Assembly: GCA_904395865.1 (NCBI GenBank)
Contig: CAJFNY010000013.1
Location: forward strand, 1-58,020
Direction of reading: 5' to 3'
Length of the DNA: 58,020 nt
Source: an uncultured Oscillospiraceae bacterium
Lineage (GTDB): Bacteria; Bacillota; Clostridia; Oscillospirales; Oscillospiraceae
Positions 25,237 to 33,677 of the stretch are shown here, piece by piece (position 1 is the stretch's first letter; the number at the start of each line of letters is the position of its first letter). The notes under the pieces were generated by a model. The model saw only the letters and a program-made list of their open reading frames with translations, was not told the origin of the DNA and ran no database searches. The position numbers and the translations under genes are program-made.

Positions 25237-26067
25237 ATGAAACTTTCACGCAAACAGATCAGTGTACCATCCACCATCTGGATCTGCCTGCTGATGGCCG
25301 CAATGATCTTGCCCTTCTATGTCATGATCGTCGGCGCATTCAAACCCAATCTGGCGCTGATCTCCAGTCCGATTGACCTGGATCTGACAACGGATCTGAC
25401 CATAAAAAACTTTCTACATGTCTTTTCAAAAACTGATATCTTTGTATGGCTCCGCAACAGCTTCGTCATCAGCATTTCTGTCGCCGTACTAACCTCACTG
25501 ATTGGAGTTACTGCCGGATATGCGTTCGCCAGAATGCGGTTCCGCGGGAAGCAGATTCTGTTCCTTCTGGTCATGGCCACTCTGATGCTGCCGAAACAAA
25601 TGCTGCTAATTCCCAATTACTTGGTTGCGTATAGCCTCAATCTGCAAGACCGGCTGATCGGCGTTATTCTGACCTCAATTGCCCCCGCCTTCGGTGTGTT
25701 TCTGAGCCGTCAGTTCATCAGCAACCTGCCTTCTGAGCTGTTCGACGCAGCAGAGGTGGATGGCTGCAGCGAGTTACGCAAATTTACAAAGATCGTGCTA
25801 CCGCTGTCGCTCCCTGCCATCGGCACCATTTCCATTTTCTCGTTTTTTGCCACCTTCAACGATTACGTCTGGCAACTCATCATGATTTCCGACAAGAATC
25901 TAAAAACACTTCCCATTGGTGTAGCCATGTTCGCGCAGTCGGCTTCTACCAACAAAAGCTATCAGTTGGCTGCTGCATGCATCGCTTCTGCACCACTGAT
26001 TTTGCTGTTCATTCTACTACAGCGCTTTTTTATCAAAGGTGCTACGGCCGGTGCAGTCAAAGGTTGA
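25237..26067 (+). CDS. Sugar ABC transporter permease (MalG/UgpE type)
   Basis: This 276-residue carbohydrate permease is the second transmembrane subunit. It has the periplasmic-loop pattern typical of MalG proteins and the EAA motif FDAAEVDGCSELRKFTKIVL. It starts 14 bases after the first permease with GAGGGAGG upstream. It ends the operon; no ATPase, hydrolase or regulator follows before the terminators at 26127-26222. Confidence 0.93.
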   Translation: MKLSRKQISVPSTIWICLLMAAMILPFYVMIVGAFKPNLALISSPIDLDLTTDLTIKNFLHVFSKTDIFVWLRNSFVISISVAVLTSLIGVTAGYAFARMRFRGKQILFLLVMATLMLPKQMLLIPNYLVAYSLNLQDRLIGVILTSIAPAFGVFLSRQFISNLPSELFDAAEVDGCSELRKFTKIVLPLSLPAIGTISIFSFFATFNDYVWQLIMISDKNLKTLPIGVAMFAQSASTNKSYQLAAACIASAPLILLFILLQRFFIKGATAGAVKG

Positions 26068-26126
26068 AGCGTATAGTGCCTGAAAATCACCATCACCAAA
26101 TTAAGATCTCTATGAGTGGCAACTAC

Positions 26127-26158
26127 ATGCCGGCTTTGGAGAAATTCAAAGCCGGCAT
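26127..26158 (+). terminator. Terminator-like hairpin after the sugar ABC operon
   Basis: A 12-bp perfect stem (ATGCCGGCTTTG and its complement, eight-base loop) lies 60 bases past the stop. The U tract is weak. Confidence 0.45.
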
Positions 26159-26177
26159 GTCCTTGCTCTCACTAGAA

Positions 26178-26222
26178 TTTCAAAAATAACGCGGCGGCTC
26201 CGGAACGTTCCGGAGCCGCCGC
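26178..26222 (-). terminator. Terminator of the coaD-region operon
   Basis: A perfect 32-base palindrome (26191-26222), followed on the minus strand by GTTATTTTTG, lies six bases after the coiled-coil gene stop. Confidence 0.65.
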
Positions 26223-26227
26223 GCTGC

Positions 26228-26725
26228 TCAGATATCCTCGATGATCGGCGAGGGCTTCTTTTCCTGGGGGTTCGTCAGGGCGTTGAACTTGCTGCGGGAA
26301 TCGCGGACGCGGGACAGCGCCTCGTTGATGCTCTCCTCGGTGCGCTTCAGGGCGTCGTCCACGTACTCATTCGTCACCTGGCGCAGCTCCTTGATCTTGG
26401 CCTGGGCCTGCTTGATGAGCTCAGCGGCCTCCTTCTGGGCCTCCAGGTAGACGTTTTCCTTGGAGATCATCTGCCGCGCCCGCTGCTCGGCCTGCTTCAT
26501 GATGTTCTCCGCCTCTTTTTTGGCGTTGGTGATGACCTCGTTGCGGGACTCGACGATGGTCTTGGCCTGCTTGAGCTCACCCGGGAGCTGATTGCTGATC
26601 TCATCCAGGAGATCCAGGACCTTGTCGCGCTCCACCACGCACTTTTCGGCGCCCAGCGGCAGGCTCCACGCGTCCTGAATCATATCGTACAAGGTGCTGA
26701 TGACCTCTTCGATACCGTTTGCCAT
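26228..26725 (-). CDS. Coiled-coil protein of unknown function
   Basis: This 165-residue hydrophilic protein is almost entirely helical: residues 50-150 are a long charged coiled coil (NAKKEAENIMKQAEQRARQM, AQKEAAELIKQAQAKIKELR), similar in texture to DivIVA or the b subunit of ATP synthase but without a membrane segment or the DivIVA N-terminal motif. It directly follows coaD (four bases) and is likely co-transcribed. A structural or cell-shape role is possible but unsupported. Confidence 0.8.
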   Translation of the reverse strand: MANGIEEVISTLYDMIQDAWSLPLGAEKCVVERDKVLDLLDEISNQLPGELKQAKTIVESRNEVITNAKKEAENIMKQAEQRARQMISKENVYLEAQKEAAELIKQAQAKIKELRQVTNEYVDDALKRTEESINEALSRVRDSRSKFNALTNPQEKKPSPIIEDI

Positions 26726-26729
26726 GTGC

Positions 26730-27224
26730 TTACCTCCTTACAGCCGATTCATTCATTCGTTTGATGCAGTCCGGAATGATCGCTTCCGGCAGAAAGTCGC
26801 TGAGATCCGCCCCGTGGCCGCCCAGCTCCTTGACGACGCTGGAGCTCAGGTACATGAACTGGTGCTCCGAGGTCAGGAACATGGTGTCGAGGCTGGGGTT
26901 CATCTTGTGATTGATCAGCGCCATCTGGAATTCCTTCTCGAAATCCGTGGCGGCCCGCAGCCCCTTGACCACGACGTTGACGCCGTTGCGCGCGGCGTAC
27001 TCAGCCAGCAGGTCAGAGGAGCTGTCCACCGTGACGTTGGGCAGATCCGTCGTCACCCGGCGGATCATCTCCACGCGCTCCCCGGTGTCGAACATGGGGC
27101 GCTTGTCCACGTTGATCATCACGCAGACGATGAGCCGGTCAAAGATCTTCGAGGCCCGCTGAATGATGTTCAGGTGGCCCTTCGTCACCGGGTCGAAGCT
27201 GCCCGGGTAGATTGCAGTCGTCAT
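26730..27224 (-). CDS. coaD: Phosphopantetheine adenylyltransferase CoaD
   Basis: This 164-residue enzyme catalyses the penultimate step of coenzyme A synthesis (ATP plus 4'-phosphopantetheine to dephospho-CoA). It shows YPGSFDPVTKGHLNII with the HxGH-type TKGH motif, the substrate loop TDFEKEFQMALINHKMNP and the C-terminal FMYLSSSVVKELGGHGADLS. It overlaps rsmD by four bases. An internal promoter in rsmD could also drive it. Confidence 0.97.
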   Translation of the reverse strand: MTTAIYPGSFDPVTKGHLNIIQRASKIFDRLIVCVMINVDKRPMFDTGERVEMIRRVTTDLPNVTVDSSSDLLAEYAARNGVNVVVKGLRAATDFEKEFQMALINHKMNPSLDTMFLTSEHQFMYLSSSVVKELGGHGADLSDFLPEAIIPDCIKRMNESAVRR

Positions 27225-27781
27225 ACGTCCTCCGATCCGCCGTCCCTGCGGTAGCGGGCGATCAGCGTCTTGCCGTATCGGTAGTCCCTCCCGGCGGACA
27301 GGCCGGGGAACGTGCCGGGATGGGGCTTTTCGATCGGTCTCTCGCAGATTATTATACCACCTGCAGATAAAATGTCAATTTCCGATATGGTTCGCATCGC
27401 ATTTTCCAGAAACTGCCCGGCATACGGCGGATCCAGGAAAATCAGGTCGAATTGCCTGGCGCACCGGGACAGGTAATCCCGGAAGTCCGCCTGCACCACC
27501 TGCGCCCGGTCGGACAGGCGCGTCCGGCGCAGATTCTCCCGCACCAGCGCCGCGGCCTCCCTGCGGGCATCCACGAACACGGCCTCCGCGGCGCCGCGGC
27601 TCAGTGCCTCAATGCCCATCTGGCCGGTGCCGGCGAAGAGATCCAGCACCCGCAGGCCCTCGATCTCGAACTGAAGCATGCTGAACACGGCCTCCTTGAC
27701 CCGCTCCGCGGTGGGGCGCGTCTCCAGGCCGTCGGGGGTTTTCAGGCGCACGCCCCGGGCGCTTCCGGTGATGACTCTCAT
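27221..27781 (-). CDS. rsmD: 16S rRNA guanine-N2 methyltransferase RsmD
   Basis: This 186-residue methyltransferase modifies G966 of 16S rRNA. The SAM-binding motif DLFAGTGQMGIEALSRGA and the catalytic DPPY in LIFLDPPYAGQFL are intact. The rsmD-coaD pairing is standard in Firmicutes. It overlaps uvrC and coaD by four bases each. The stretch at 27350-27380 is unusually AT-rich and contains a consensus promoter. Confidence 0.96.
   Translation of the reverse strand: MRVITGSARGVRLKTPDGLETRPTAERVKEAVFSMLQFEIEGLRVLDLFAGTGQMGIEALSRGAAEAVFVDARREAAALVRENLRRTRLSDRAQVVQADFRDYLSRCARQFDLIFLDPPYAGQFLENAMRTISEIDILSAGGIIICERPIEKPHPGTFPGLSAGRDYRYGKTLIARYRRDGGSEDV
27351..27378 (-). promoter_or_regulatory. Candidate internal promoter within rsmD, driving coaD
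   Basis: Minus-strand TTGACA, 16 bases, TATAAT with an extended TGG, about 120 bases before the coaD start, in a local AT-rich island of the rsmD coding region. Confidence 0.5.
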
Positions 27782-29622
27782 GGTGTCTCTCCTTCCGGAG
27801 CCACGGCAGGCTCCTGGGGATGGTAGTGTTCATAGACGGCCTGTGCCGCCTGCGCCGGCAGCACTGCCCGCAGCTGTGCCTCGGTGGCCGCCCGGATCTG
27901 CTTCATGGATTTGAAGGCTTTGAGCAGGTCTGCCCGCCGCTTGGGGCCGATGCCGGGGATGGCGTCCAGCTCCGAGCCCTGCATCCGGCGGCTGCGCAGC
28001 GCCCGGTTGTACGTGATGGCAAAGCGGTGCGTCTCCTCCTGGATACGGCCCACCAGGGCGAATACCGCCGGCTGTGCCGAGATGCCGATCTCCCGGCCGT
28101 CGGGCCGGACCATGGCCCGCGTCCGGTGGCGGTTGTCCTTGACCATGCCGAACACCGGGATCGACAGCCCCATCTCCGCCAGCTGCTGCTCCACCACGCC
28201 GGCATGGACGCTGCCGCCGTCGATGAACAGCGCGTCGGGCCGCTGGTCGAAGCCGGCGTCCCCGGCCAGGTAGTGGGTGAAGCGCCGCTGGATCACCTGG
28301 CGCATGGAGGCGTAGTCGTCCTGATCCGCCAGGTCGCGGAGCTTGAAATGCTTGTAATCCCGCTTCAGCGGCTGCCCGTCGGAAAAGACGGTCATGGAGG
28401 CGACGATGTCCGCGCCGGCCAGGTTAGAGATGTCGTACGCCTCGATCCGTGCCAGGCTGGGGACGTCCAGCAGCCCGCACAGCAGCCCCAGGGCCCCCTG
28501 CAGCCGCTCCTCCCGGGAGGTGACGCGCTCCGCCTCTTCCCGCGCGTTCTTGTTGGCCAGCTCCACCAGCCGGACGCCGTCCCCCCGCTGGGGCACGCGG
28601 ATCCGGACGCGGCGCCCGCCGTTTTCACTGAGCAGCCGCTCAAAGAGCTCACTGTCCTCCATGGGCACCGGCAGCAGGATCTCCTTGACGGCCCCCTGCT
28701 TGGCCAGATAGTACTGCTTGACGAGGCTGGAGATGGCCTCCTCCGGGCTGTCGCCCGGCGGCAGAATCTGATAGTCCTTGTCCAGCAGGCTCCCGCCCAC
28801 GTAGTGGAGCACCGTAAAGCAGGCCTTGGCCTCGCTCTGGTAGAATCCCACCACGTCTGTGTGGGCCATGGTACCGGCCGTGACCAGCTGCTTCTGACTC
28901 AGGGCCTCGATAGACCGCAGCCGGTCCCGCAGCTCCGCGGCCTGCTCAAAGCGCAGCTCCTCGGCGGCGGCCTGCATCTGCCCCTCGATCTCCCGGGCCA
29001 CCTCCTGGTAATTCCCCCGCAGCAGCAGCACGGCCTGGCGCATGGCCTCCCGATACCGTTCCGGCGAGCGGGACGGCTGGCACCAGCCGTCGCAGTTGTT
29101 CATGTGGTAGTTCAGGCACGGGCGCTCCTTGCCGATGTCCCGCGGGAACTTCTTGTGGCAGCCCGGCAGCTTCAGGGAGAGGCGGATCGCATCCATCACG
29201 TGCTGCGTCACCGAGCGGCCGCCGAAGGGCCCGAAGTATTCGGCGCCGTCGTCCTGGACGCGGCTGACCATGGTCATCACCGGATATTCCTCCCGCTGGT
29301 CCACCCGCAGGTAGGGATACCCCTTGTCGTCCTTCAGAAGGATGTTGTACTTGGGCATGTGCCGCTTGATCAGCGAGCACTCCAGCACCAGCGCCTCAAA
29401 CTCCGAACGGGCGACGATGGTGTCGAAGGAATCGATCTGACTGACCATCATCCTGGTCTTGGCCGTGTGGCTGGCCGAATCCTGGAAGTACTGGGAGACG
29501 CGGTTCTTCAGTTTTTTTGCCTTGCCCACGTAGATGATCTTTCCGTGCCGGTCCGACATCAGGTAGACGCCGGGCTCATACGGCAGGGACAGGGCCTTGT
29601 CGCGCAGTTCGTCTTTCGTCAT
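27778..29622 (-). CDS. uvrC: Excinuclease ABC subunit C (UvrC)
   Basis: This 614-residue nuclease makes both incisions in nucleotide excision repair. Domains in order: GIY-YIG (PGVYLMSDRHGKIIYVGKAK), a cysteine-bearing stretch, the UVR UvrB-binding motif (EELRFEQAAELRDRLRSIEA), the RNase H-like 5' nuclease (YDISNLAGADIVASMTVFSD) and a tandem helix-hairpin-helix (LDAIPGIGPKRRADLLKAF). The start is preceded by GGGAGG. The length is normal. Confidence 0.97.
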   Translation of the reverse strand: MTKDELRDKALSLPYEPGVYLMSDRHGKIIYVGKAKKLKNRVSQYFQDSASHTAKTRMMVSQIDSFDTIVARSEFEALVLECSLIKRHMPKYNILLKDDKGYPYLRVDQREEYPVMTMVSRVQDDGAEYFGPFGGRSVTQHVMDAIRLSLKLPGCHKKFPRDIGKERPCLNYHMNNCDGWCQPSRSPERYREAMRQAVLLLRGNYQEVAREIEGQMQAAAEELRFEQAAELRDRLRSIEALSQKQLVTAGTMAHTDVVGFYQSEAKACFTVLHYVGGSLLDKDYQILPPGDSPEEAISSLVKQYYLAKQGAVKEILLPVPMEDSELFERLLSENGGRRVRIRVPQRGDGVRLVELANKNAREEAERVTSREERLQGALGLLCGLLDVPSLARIEAYDISNLAGADIVASMTVFSDGQPLKRDYKHFKLRDLADQDDYASMRQVIQRRFTHYLAGDAGFDQRPDALFIDGGSVHAGVVEQQLAEMGLSIPVFGMVKDNRHRTRAMVRPDGREIGISAQPAVFALVGRIQEETHRFAITYNRALRSRRMQGSELDAIPGIGPKRRADLLKAFKSMKQIRAATEAQLRAVLPAQAAQAVYEHYHPQEPAVAPEGETP

Positions 29623-29645
29623 GGTGCCTCCCGGCCGCCGGATAG

Positions 29646-29693
29646 AAAAAAGCTGCCCCGCGCCGCGGCCAGAAGCGCGCGCGCCGGGGCAGC
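29646..29693 (-). terminator. Terminator after the HPr gene
   Basis: GCTGCCCCG...CGGGGCAGC with further pairing in the GC-rich loop, followed by six U on the minus strand. It separates the HPr gene from uvrC. Confidence 0.8.
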
Positions 29694-29709
29694 CGACATT
29701 CGGCGGAAA

Positions 29710-29970
29710 TCAGAAAATTTCCTTCACAAGCATTTCGGAGAGGGCGTTGACGGCATCCTGCTCGTCGGGCCCCTCGGCGATGATGTTGACACGAGTGCCC
29801 TTCGTGATCCCCATGGACAGGACACCCAGCAGGCTCTTCGCGTTGATTCTGCGCTCCTCCACCTCGACCCAAATGCTGGACTTGAACTCGTTGGCCTTCT
29901 GGATGAAATAGGTGGCCTGCTTGTTGTGCAAGCCGGACTCACATTTCACGATCGACTGCTGCATGTACAT
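29710..29970 (-). CDS. HPr-family phosphocarrier protein
   Basis: This 86-residue HPr fold has the phosphorylatable His15 in SGLHNKQATYFI and the regulatory Ser46 in RINAKSLLGVLS, so both PTS phosphotransfer and HPr-kinase regulation are conceivable. The residues after His15 are NKQ instead of the classical ARP, so the arginine and proline of the active centre are replaced, a variant seen in Clostridia. The first of two ATGs is chosen because it gives His15 its usual number and lies ten bases from GGGAG. It may be a catabolite-control (Crh-like) rather than transport HPr. Confidence 0.88.
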   Translation of the reverse strand: MYMQQSIVKCESGLHNKQATYFIQKANEFKSSIWVEVEERRINAKSLLGVLSMGITKGTRVNIIAEGPDEQDAVNALSEMLVKEIF

Positions 29971-30023
29971 ATTGGTGTCACTCCCTCAAAGATTGGCGTG
30001 GGCTTCGCAATTCAGCTACTTCT

Positions 30024-30052
30024 ATGATAACGAAAACATGCAAAAATGTCAA
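30024..30052 (-). promoter_or_regulatory. Promoter of the HPr gene
   Basis: TTGACA, 17 bases, TATCAT on the minus strand, in the AT-rich gap between mutS2 and the HPr gene. Confidence 0.6.
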
Positions 30053-30061
30053 TGATTTATA

Positions 30062-32434
30062 TTAAATTTCCACAATGGTTACGCCGTCCTCCCCCTCGCC
30101 GAAGGCGCCCAGGCGGAAGCTTTTGATCTGCCGGTTCTGGCGCAGCCGCTCCTGCACGGCGCGGCGCAGGGCGCCGGTACCCTTGCCGTGGATGATGCGC
30201 ACCGTGGGCAGCTTGGCCATGACCGCCTGGTCCAGGAACTGATCCAGCACGGTAATGGCCTCCACGGTGTCCATGCCCCGGAGATCCAGCTCGCTGGGGG
30301 CGGCCGTGTTGCGCAGCTCGCGCCGCGTCCGCTCGATGAATTTCTTCACCGGCTCCTGGGCCGCATGCTCCAGCAGGTACACCTCGTCCGGCTTGGCGCT
30401 GATCTTCAGGATGCCGGCCTGGAGCTGGTACGTGCCGTCCTTGTTGACGGCCAGCACCGTGGCCCGTGAGCCCAGCTTCAGCAGCTCCACCGTGTCCCCC
30501 ACGCGGATCTCCCGGCTGGGCTTCGGGCGCTGAACCGGCTCCCGCTTGGGTGCCAGGCGCTCCTCCGCCTCGTTGAGGTTCCGCCGCAGCTGGGCCTGCC
30601 GCTCGTTGATGCCCTGGGCGTCGGCGGCGTCGCGCATCTGCTTGCGCAGCTGCTTGAGCTCGTCGTACGTGGCGTTGGCCGTGCGGCGGGCGTCCTCCAG
30701 GATCTCCCGGGCCTCGGCGCGGGCCTTCTCCGCCGCCTTCTCGCGCTCCTTCCGGATCTCGGCGTAGTAGGCGTCGGACTGCTGCTTGGCCTCCTCCATC
30801 TGCCGCCGCAGGCGCTCGGCCTCCAGCTTGGCCTGCTCCATCTGCTGGCGCTGCTGCTCCAGCTGGTTGAGGACCTCCTCAAAGTTCAGGTCGTTTTCGC
30901 TGACGAGGTCCCGGGCCCGCTTGAGGATCTCCTCCGGCAGCCCCAGCCGCCGGGAGATGGCAAAAGCGTTGGATTTGCCCGGCACGCCGATCAGCAGGCG
31001 GTACGTGGGCCGCAGCGTCTGCACGTCGAACTCGCAGGAGGCGTTGGTGACGCCCTCGGTGCGCATGGCGTACAGCTTCAGCTCGGCGTAGTGGGTCGTG
31101 GCAGCCACCCGGGCGCCGCAGCGGCGGCAGAAGTCGATCAGGGCCATGGCCAGGGCGGCGCCCTCGGCCGGGTCGGTGCCGGCGCCCAGCTCGTCGAACA
31201 GGACGAGGCTCCGGTCGCCGCACTGTGCGATGATCTCCACGATGTTCTTCATGTGGGCCGAGAAAGTGGACAGGGACTGCTCGATGGACTGCTCGTCACC
31301 GATATCGGCCAGCACCCGGTCGAAGGTGGAGACGAAGCTCCCGTCGTCGGCCGGAAGGTGGAGGCCGCATTCGGCCATCAGCGTCATGAGCCCCAGCGTC
31401 TTGAGGGTGACGGTCTTGCCGCCGGTGTTGGGGCCGGTGATGACGAGGGTATCGAAGTCGCCGCCCAGGCGGACGGACACCGGCACGACGGCCTTGGCGT
31501 CAATCAGCGGGTGACGGGCATTCTTCAGCTCCAGCCGCCCGTCGGTGCGGATCTGCGGCTCCATGGCCTTCATGGCGAACGACAGCTTCGCCTTGGCGAA
31601 GATGGTGTCCAGCAGGACGAGCATCTCGTAGTTGCGCTGAATGGGCTCGCGATAGTCGGCTGCCTCAGCGGAGAGCGCCGCCAGGATCCGCTCGATCTCC
31701 TTCTGCTCCTGCATCTGCAGCTCCCGAAGCTCGTTGTTGGCGTTGACGGCCTGCATGGGCTCGATGAAGAACGTGTTGCCGGAGGATGACACGTCGTGCA
31801 CCAGTCCGGGAATGTCGTTCTTGCACTCGCTGCGCACCGGCACCACGAAGCGGCCGGAGCGGATGGTGACGATGGGCTCCCGCAGGGCCTTGGCGTACGC
31901 CGGCGAGGAGATGACCTTCTGCAGCGATTCGCGGATCCGGCTGCTCTGCAGACGGATGTGGCGGCGGATGTCGGCCAGCTCCCGGCTGGCGGCGTCGGCA
32001 ATCTCTTCCTCCGAGAGAATCGAGTTGGAAATGCGGTCCTCCAGGTACTTGTTGGCCGTCAGCTCCCAGAAGTAGGTGTCCAGGCAGGACGAGACGGCGT
32101 CCGTGTCGGCGTAGCTTTTGACACCGCGGGCCACCCGAAGGCTGGCAGCGATCCGCAGCAGCTCGCCGGGCGTCAGGCTGCCGCCCCGGGCCGCGCGGCT
32201 CAGGCTCTCCCCCACGTCCCGGATACCACCGAGGCTGGGCGAGCCCTTCAGGGAGATCAGCCGGCAGGCCGCCGTCGTCTGCTCCTGGAGCCGGCGCACC
32301 TCGTCGGCGTCGGTCTCCGGGCGGATGGCGCGGCACGCCTCCTTGGCCGCGTCGCTGACCGCCTGGCCGGCCAGCAGCTCCAGCACGGCGTCCAGCTCCA
32401 GCTTATGGAGGGATTTTTCGTACAGTTCGCTCAT
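30062..32434 (-). CDS. mutS2: MutS2-family ATPase/nuclease
   Basis: This protein of about 790 residues belongs to the MutS2/RqcU family, linked to recombination suppression and, in Bacillus, to rescue of collided ribosomes. It shows Walker A ITGPNTGGKTVTLKTLGLMT, Walker B VLFDELGAGTDPAEGAALA, a long coiled coil (about residues 515-640), a KOW-like segment and a C-terminal Smr domain (LDLRGMDTVEAITVLDQFL, IIHGKGTGALR). ATG 32434 is preferred over the TTG at 32443. It follows recO by 12 bases. Confidence 0.95.
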   Translation of the reverse strand: MSELYEKSLHKLELDAVLELLAGQAVSDAAKEACRAIRPETDADEVRRLQEQTTAACRLISLKGSPSLGGIRDVGESLSRAARGGSLTPGELLRIAASLRVARGVKSYADTDAVSSCLDTYFWELTANKYLEDRISNSILSEEEIADAASRELADIRRHIRLQSSRIRESLQKVISSPAYAKALREPIVTIRSGRFVVPVRSECKNDIPGLVHDVSSSGNTFFIEPMQAVNANNELRELQMQEQKEIERILAALSAEAADYREPIQRNYEMLVLLDTIFAKAKLSFAMKAMEPQIRTDGRLELKNARHPLIDAKAVVPVSVRLGGDFDTLVITGPNTGGKTVTLKTLGLMTLMAECGLHLPADDGSFVSTFDRVLADIGDEQSIEQSLSTFSAHMKNIVEIIAQCGDRSLVLFDELGAGTDPAEGAALAMALIDFCRRCGARVAATTHYAELKLYAMRTEGVTNASCEFDVQTLRPTYRLLIGVPGKSNAFAISRRLGLPEEILKRARDLVSENDLNFEEVLNQLEQQRQQMEQAKLEAERLRRQMEEAKQQSDAYYAEIRKEREKAAEKARAEAREILEDARRTANATYDELKQLRKQMRDAADAQGINERQAQLRRNLNEAEERLAPKREPVQRPKPSREIRVGDTVELLKLGSRATVLAVNKDGTYQLQAGILKISAKPDEVYLLEHAAQEPVKKFIERTRRELRNTAAPSELDLRGMDTVEAITVLDQFLDQAVMAKLPTVRIIHGKGTGALRRAVQERLRQNRQIKSFRLGAFGEGEDGVTIVEI

Positions 32435-32446
32435 ATGCAACAACCT

Positions 32447-33190
32447 TTACTGTTTCAGGGATTTATAGAAGTCCAGCGTGAAGAAGCCGCGCTCCAGCTG
32501 GGTCGTCAGATACGTCTCGGTGACGCCGGCCAGGGCTTCGGCCGACGCCTCCCCCAGCTGGAATGCAAAGAGCTGCTTGGGGCCGCAGGTCACGATGTAG
32601 CGGCACGCCGCCAGCTCTCCCGGCCCCAGCGGCATCCGCAGGCCGTCCAGCTCCGGGACGCGGCAGTGCTCGCACTGAAGCAGGCCGTGGGAGACGTTGA
32701 AGCGGTCGGCATCCGGATTGCCGCAGACGGCACAGCCGGAGACGTCCGGCGTATAGCCGGCCAGGCAGGCCGTCCGCAGCTCGAACACGGCCTTGACCAG
32801 CGCCTGGGAGCGGTGCAGCCGGCCCAGCGCATACATGCAGTTGAGCAGCAGAGACAGCAGCTGCGGGCTGGGGCTGTCCTCCTGAGAGACCACCTCGGCC
32901 ACCTGCGCAAAGTACGACGCCAGAGACAATCGCTCCAGGTCGCCGCGCAGCTCCAGGAACATCTCCCGCGGCACCGCCTCCGTGACCGTCAGATAGCCGC
33001 GGCGCTCCAGCACCGTAAACTCCGAATAGGCCAGCAGCTGGCAGGCAGCCTTCAGGGGGCTGCGGCTGCTGCGGACGCCCCGGGCCTTGAGGGAGACGCG
33101 CCCCCGGTCGCCGGTCAGCACCGTCAGCATCCGGTCCGTGTCATTGTAGTCCGTCTCCCGCAGGACGACGCCTTCGATCTTGAAAAACAT
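32447..33190 (-). CDS. recO: DNA repair protein RecO
   Basis: This 247-residue recombination mediator helps load RecA on SSB-coated DNA. It has an N-terminal OB fold (EGVVLRETDYNDTDRMLTVL) and a C-terminal zinc site with cysteines in CLAGYTPDVSGCAVCGNPDA and LLQCEHCRVPE. ATG 33190 follows AGGGGAA. Placement next to yqzL reflects the Firmicute era-yqzL-recO order, although era is not in the window. Confidence 0.95.
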   Translation of the reverse strand: MFFKIEGVVLRETDYNDTDRMLTVLTGDRGRVSLKARGVRSSRSPLKAACQLLAYSEFTVLERRGYLTVTEAVPREMFLELRGDLERLSLASYFAQVAEVVSQEDSPSPQLLSLLLNCMYALGRLHRSQALVKAVFELRTACLAGYTPDVSGCAVCGNPDADRFNVSHGLLQCEHCRVPELDGLRMPLGPGELAACRYIVTCGPKQLFAFQLGEASAEALAGVTETYLTTQLERGFFTLDFYKSLKQ

Positions 33191-33219
33191 GCCATTCCCC
33201 TGTTCTATGTACGGGGCCG

Positions 33220-33312
33220 TTACGGCGCCCCGTTTCCGATCCGCCGGCTGAGCACATACAGCTCCGGCGCACCGGTCTCAAAAAACAGCTCCCGCAAAAT
33301 CTTCGGATCCAT
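33220..33312 (-). CDS. yqzL: YqzL-like small protein (30 residues)
   Basis: This 30-residue reading begins MDPKILRELFFETGAPELYV and matches the short YqzL-like proteins that precede recO in Firmicutes. A near-perfect GGAGGAGG lies upstream of ATG 33312, and recO starts 29 bases after the stop, so the two are probably co-transcribed. The function is unknown. It is too short for most gene callers. Confidence 0.75.
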   Translation of the reverse strand: MDPKILRELFFETGAPELYVLSRRIGNGAP

Positions 33313-33421
33313 CTGCACGCCTCCTCCGCCGGTTAGGATTTGCAGATCCGCGCCGCGTATGCGGCCGGATGCCGCATGGGAATTATACCATCCCGCGGCA
33401 GGAAATGCAACGACGCTGCCC

Positions 33422-33450
33422 TTGTACGGCCGCAGACGGCATGGTATAAT
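33422..33450 (+). promoter_or_regulatory. Promoter of the DUF4177-like/trmH pair
   Basis: TTGTAC, 17 bases, TATAAT with extended TGG, 38 bases before the start codon at 33489. Confidence 0.65.
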
Positions 33451-33488
33451 ACGGTACGGAACGCCAGAGAGAAAGGGGACGTCTGCCG

Positions 33489-33677
33489 ATGTATAAAACC
33501 GTCGTGATTCCCTATACACCCAACGCCGCAAAAATGGCCGCGCAGATCGAAGAAACTGCCAACGGGCTGTGGGAGCAGGGATACCGGCTCGTGACCGTGA
33601 CGGTCACAGGCTCTGCCAAGGCCATTCTCGTATTGGAAACCCGGACGGAGCGGGATGCCGGTGGCACAGATCTTTGA
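33489..33677 (+). CDS. Small DUF4177-like protein
   Basis: This 62-residue protein (MYKTVVIPYTPNAAKMAAQI, then LWEQGYRLVTVTVT) has the beta-alpha-beta layout of DUF4177 proteins, which are small and of unknown role. AAGGGGAC precedes the start by about 12 bases. Its end overlaps the TrmH-type gene by 23 bases, so translation is probably coupled. The family assignment is tentative. Confidence 0.65.
   Translation: MYKTVVIPYTPNAAKMAAQIEETANGLWEQGYRLVTVTVTGSAKAILVLETRTERDAGGTDL

Noticed and set aside
22646-26222. Integrative element or genomic island boundary
   Set aside because: No integrase, transposase, direct repeat or tRNA target was found; only composition and orientation are unusual.
26191-26222. 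Recombination site (perfect 32-base palindrome)
   Set aside because: Its place six bases after a stop and the following U-rich stretch fit a terminator better.
27820-30027. 735-codon plus-strand open frame
   Set aside because: It is the shadow of uvrC and the HPr gene.
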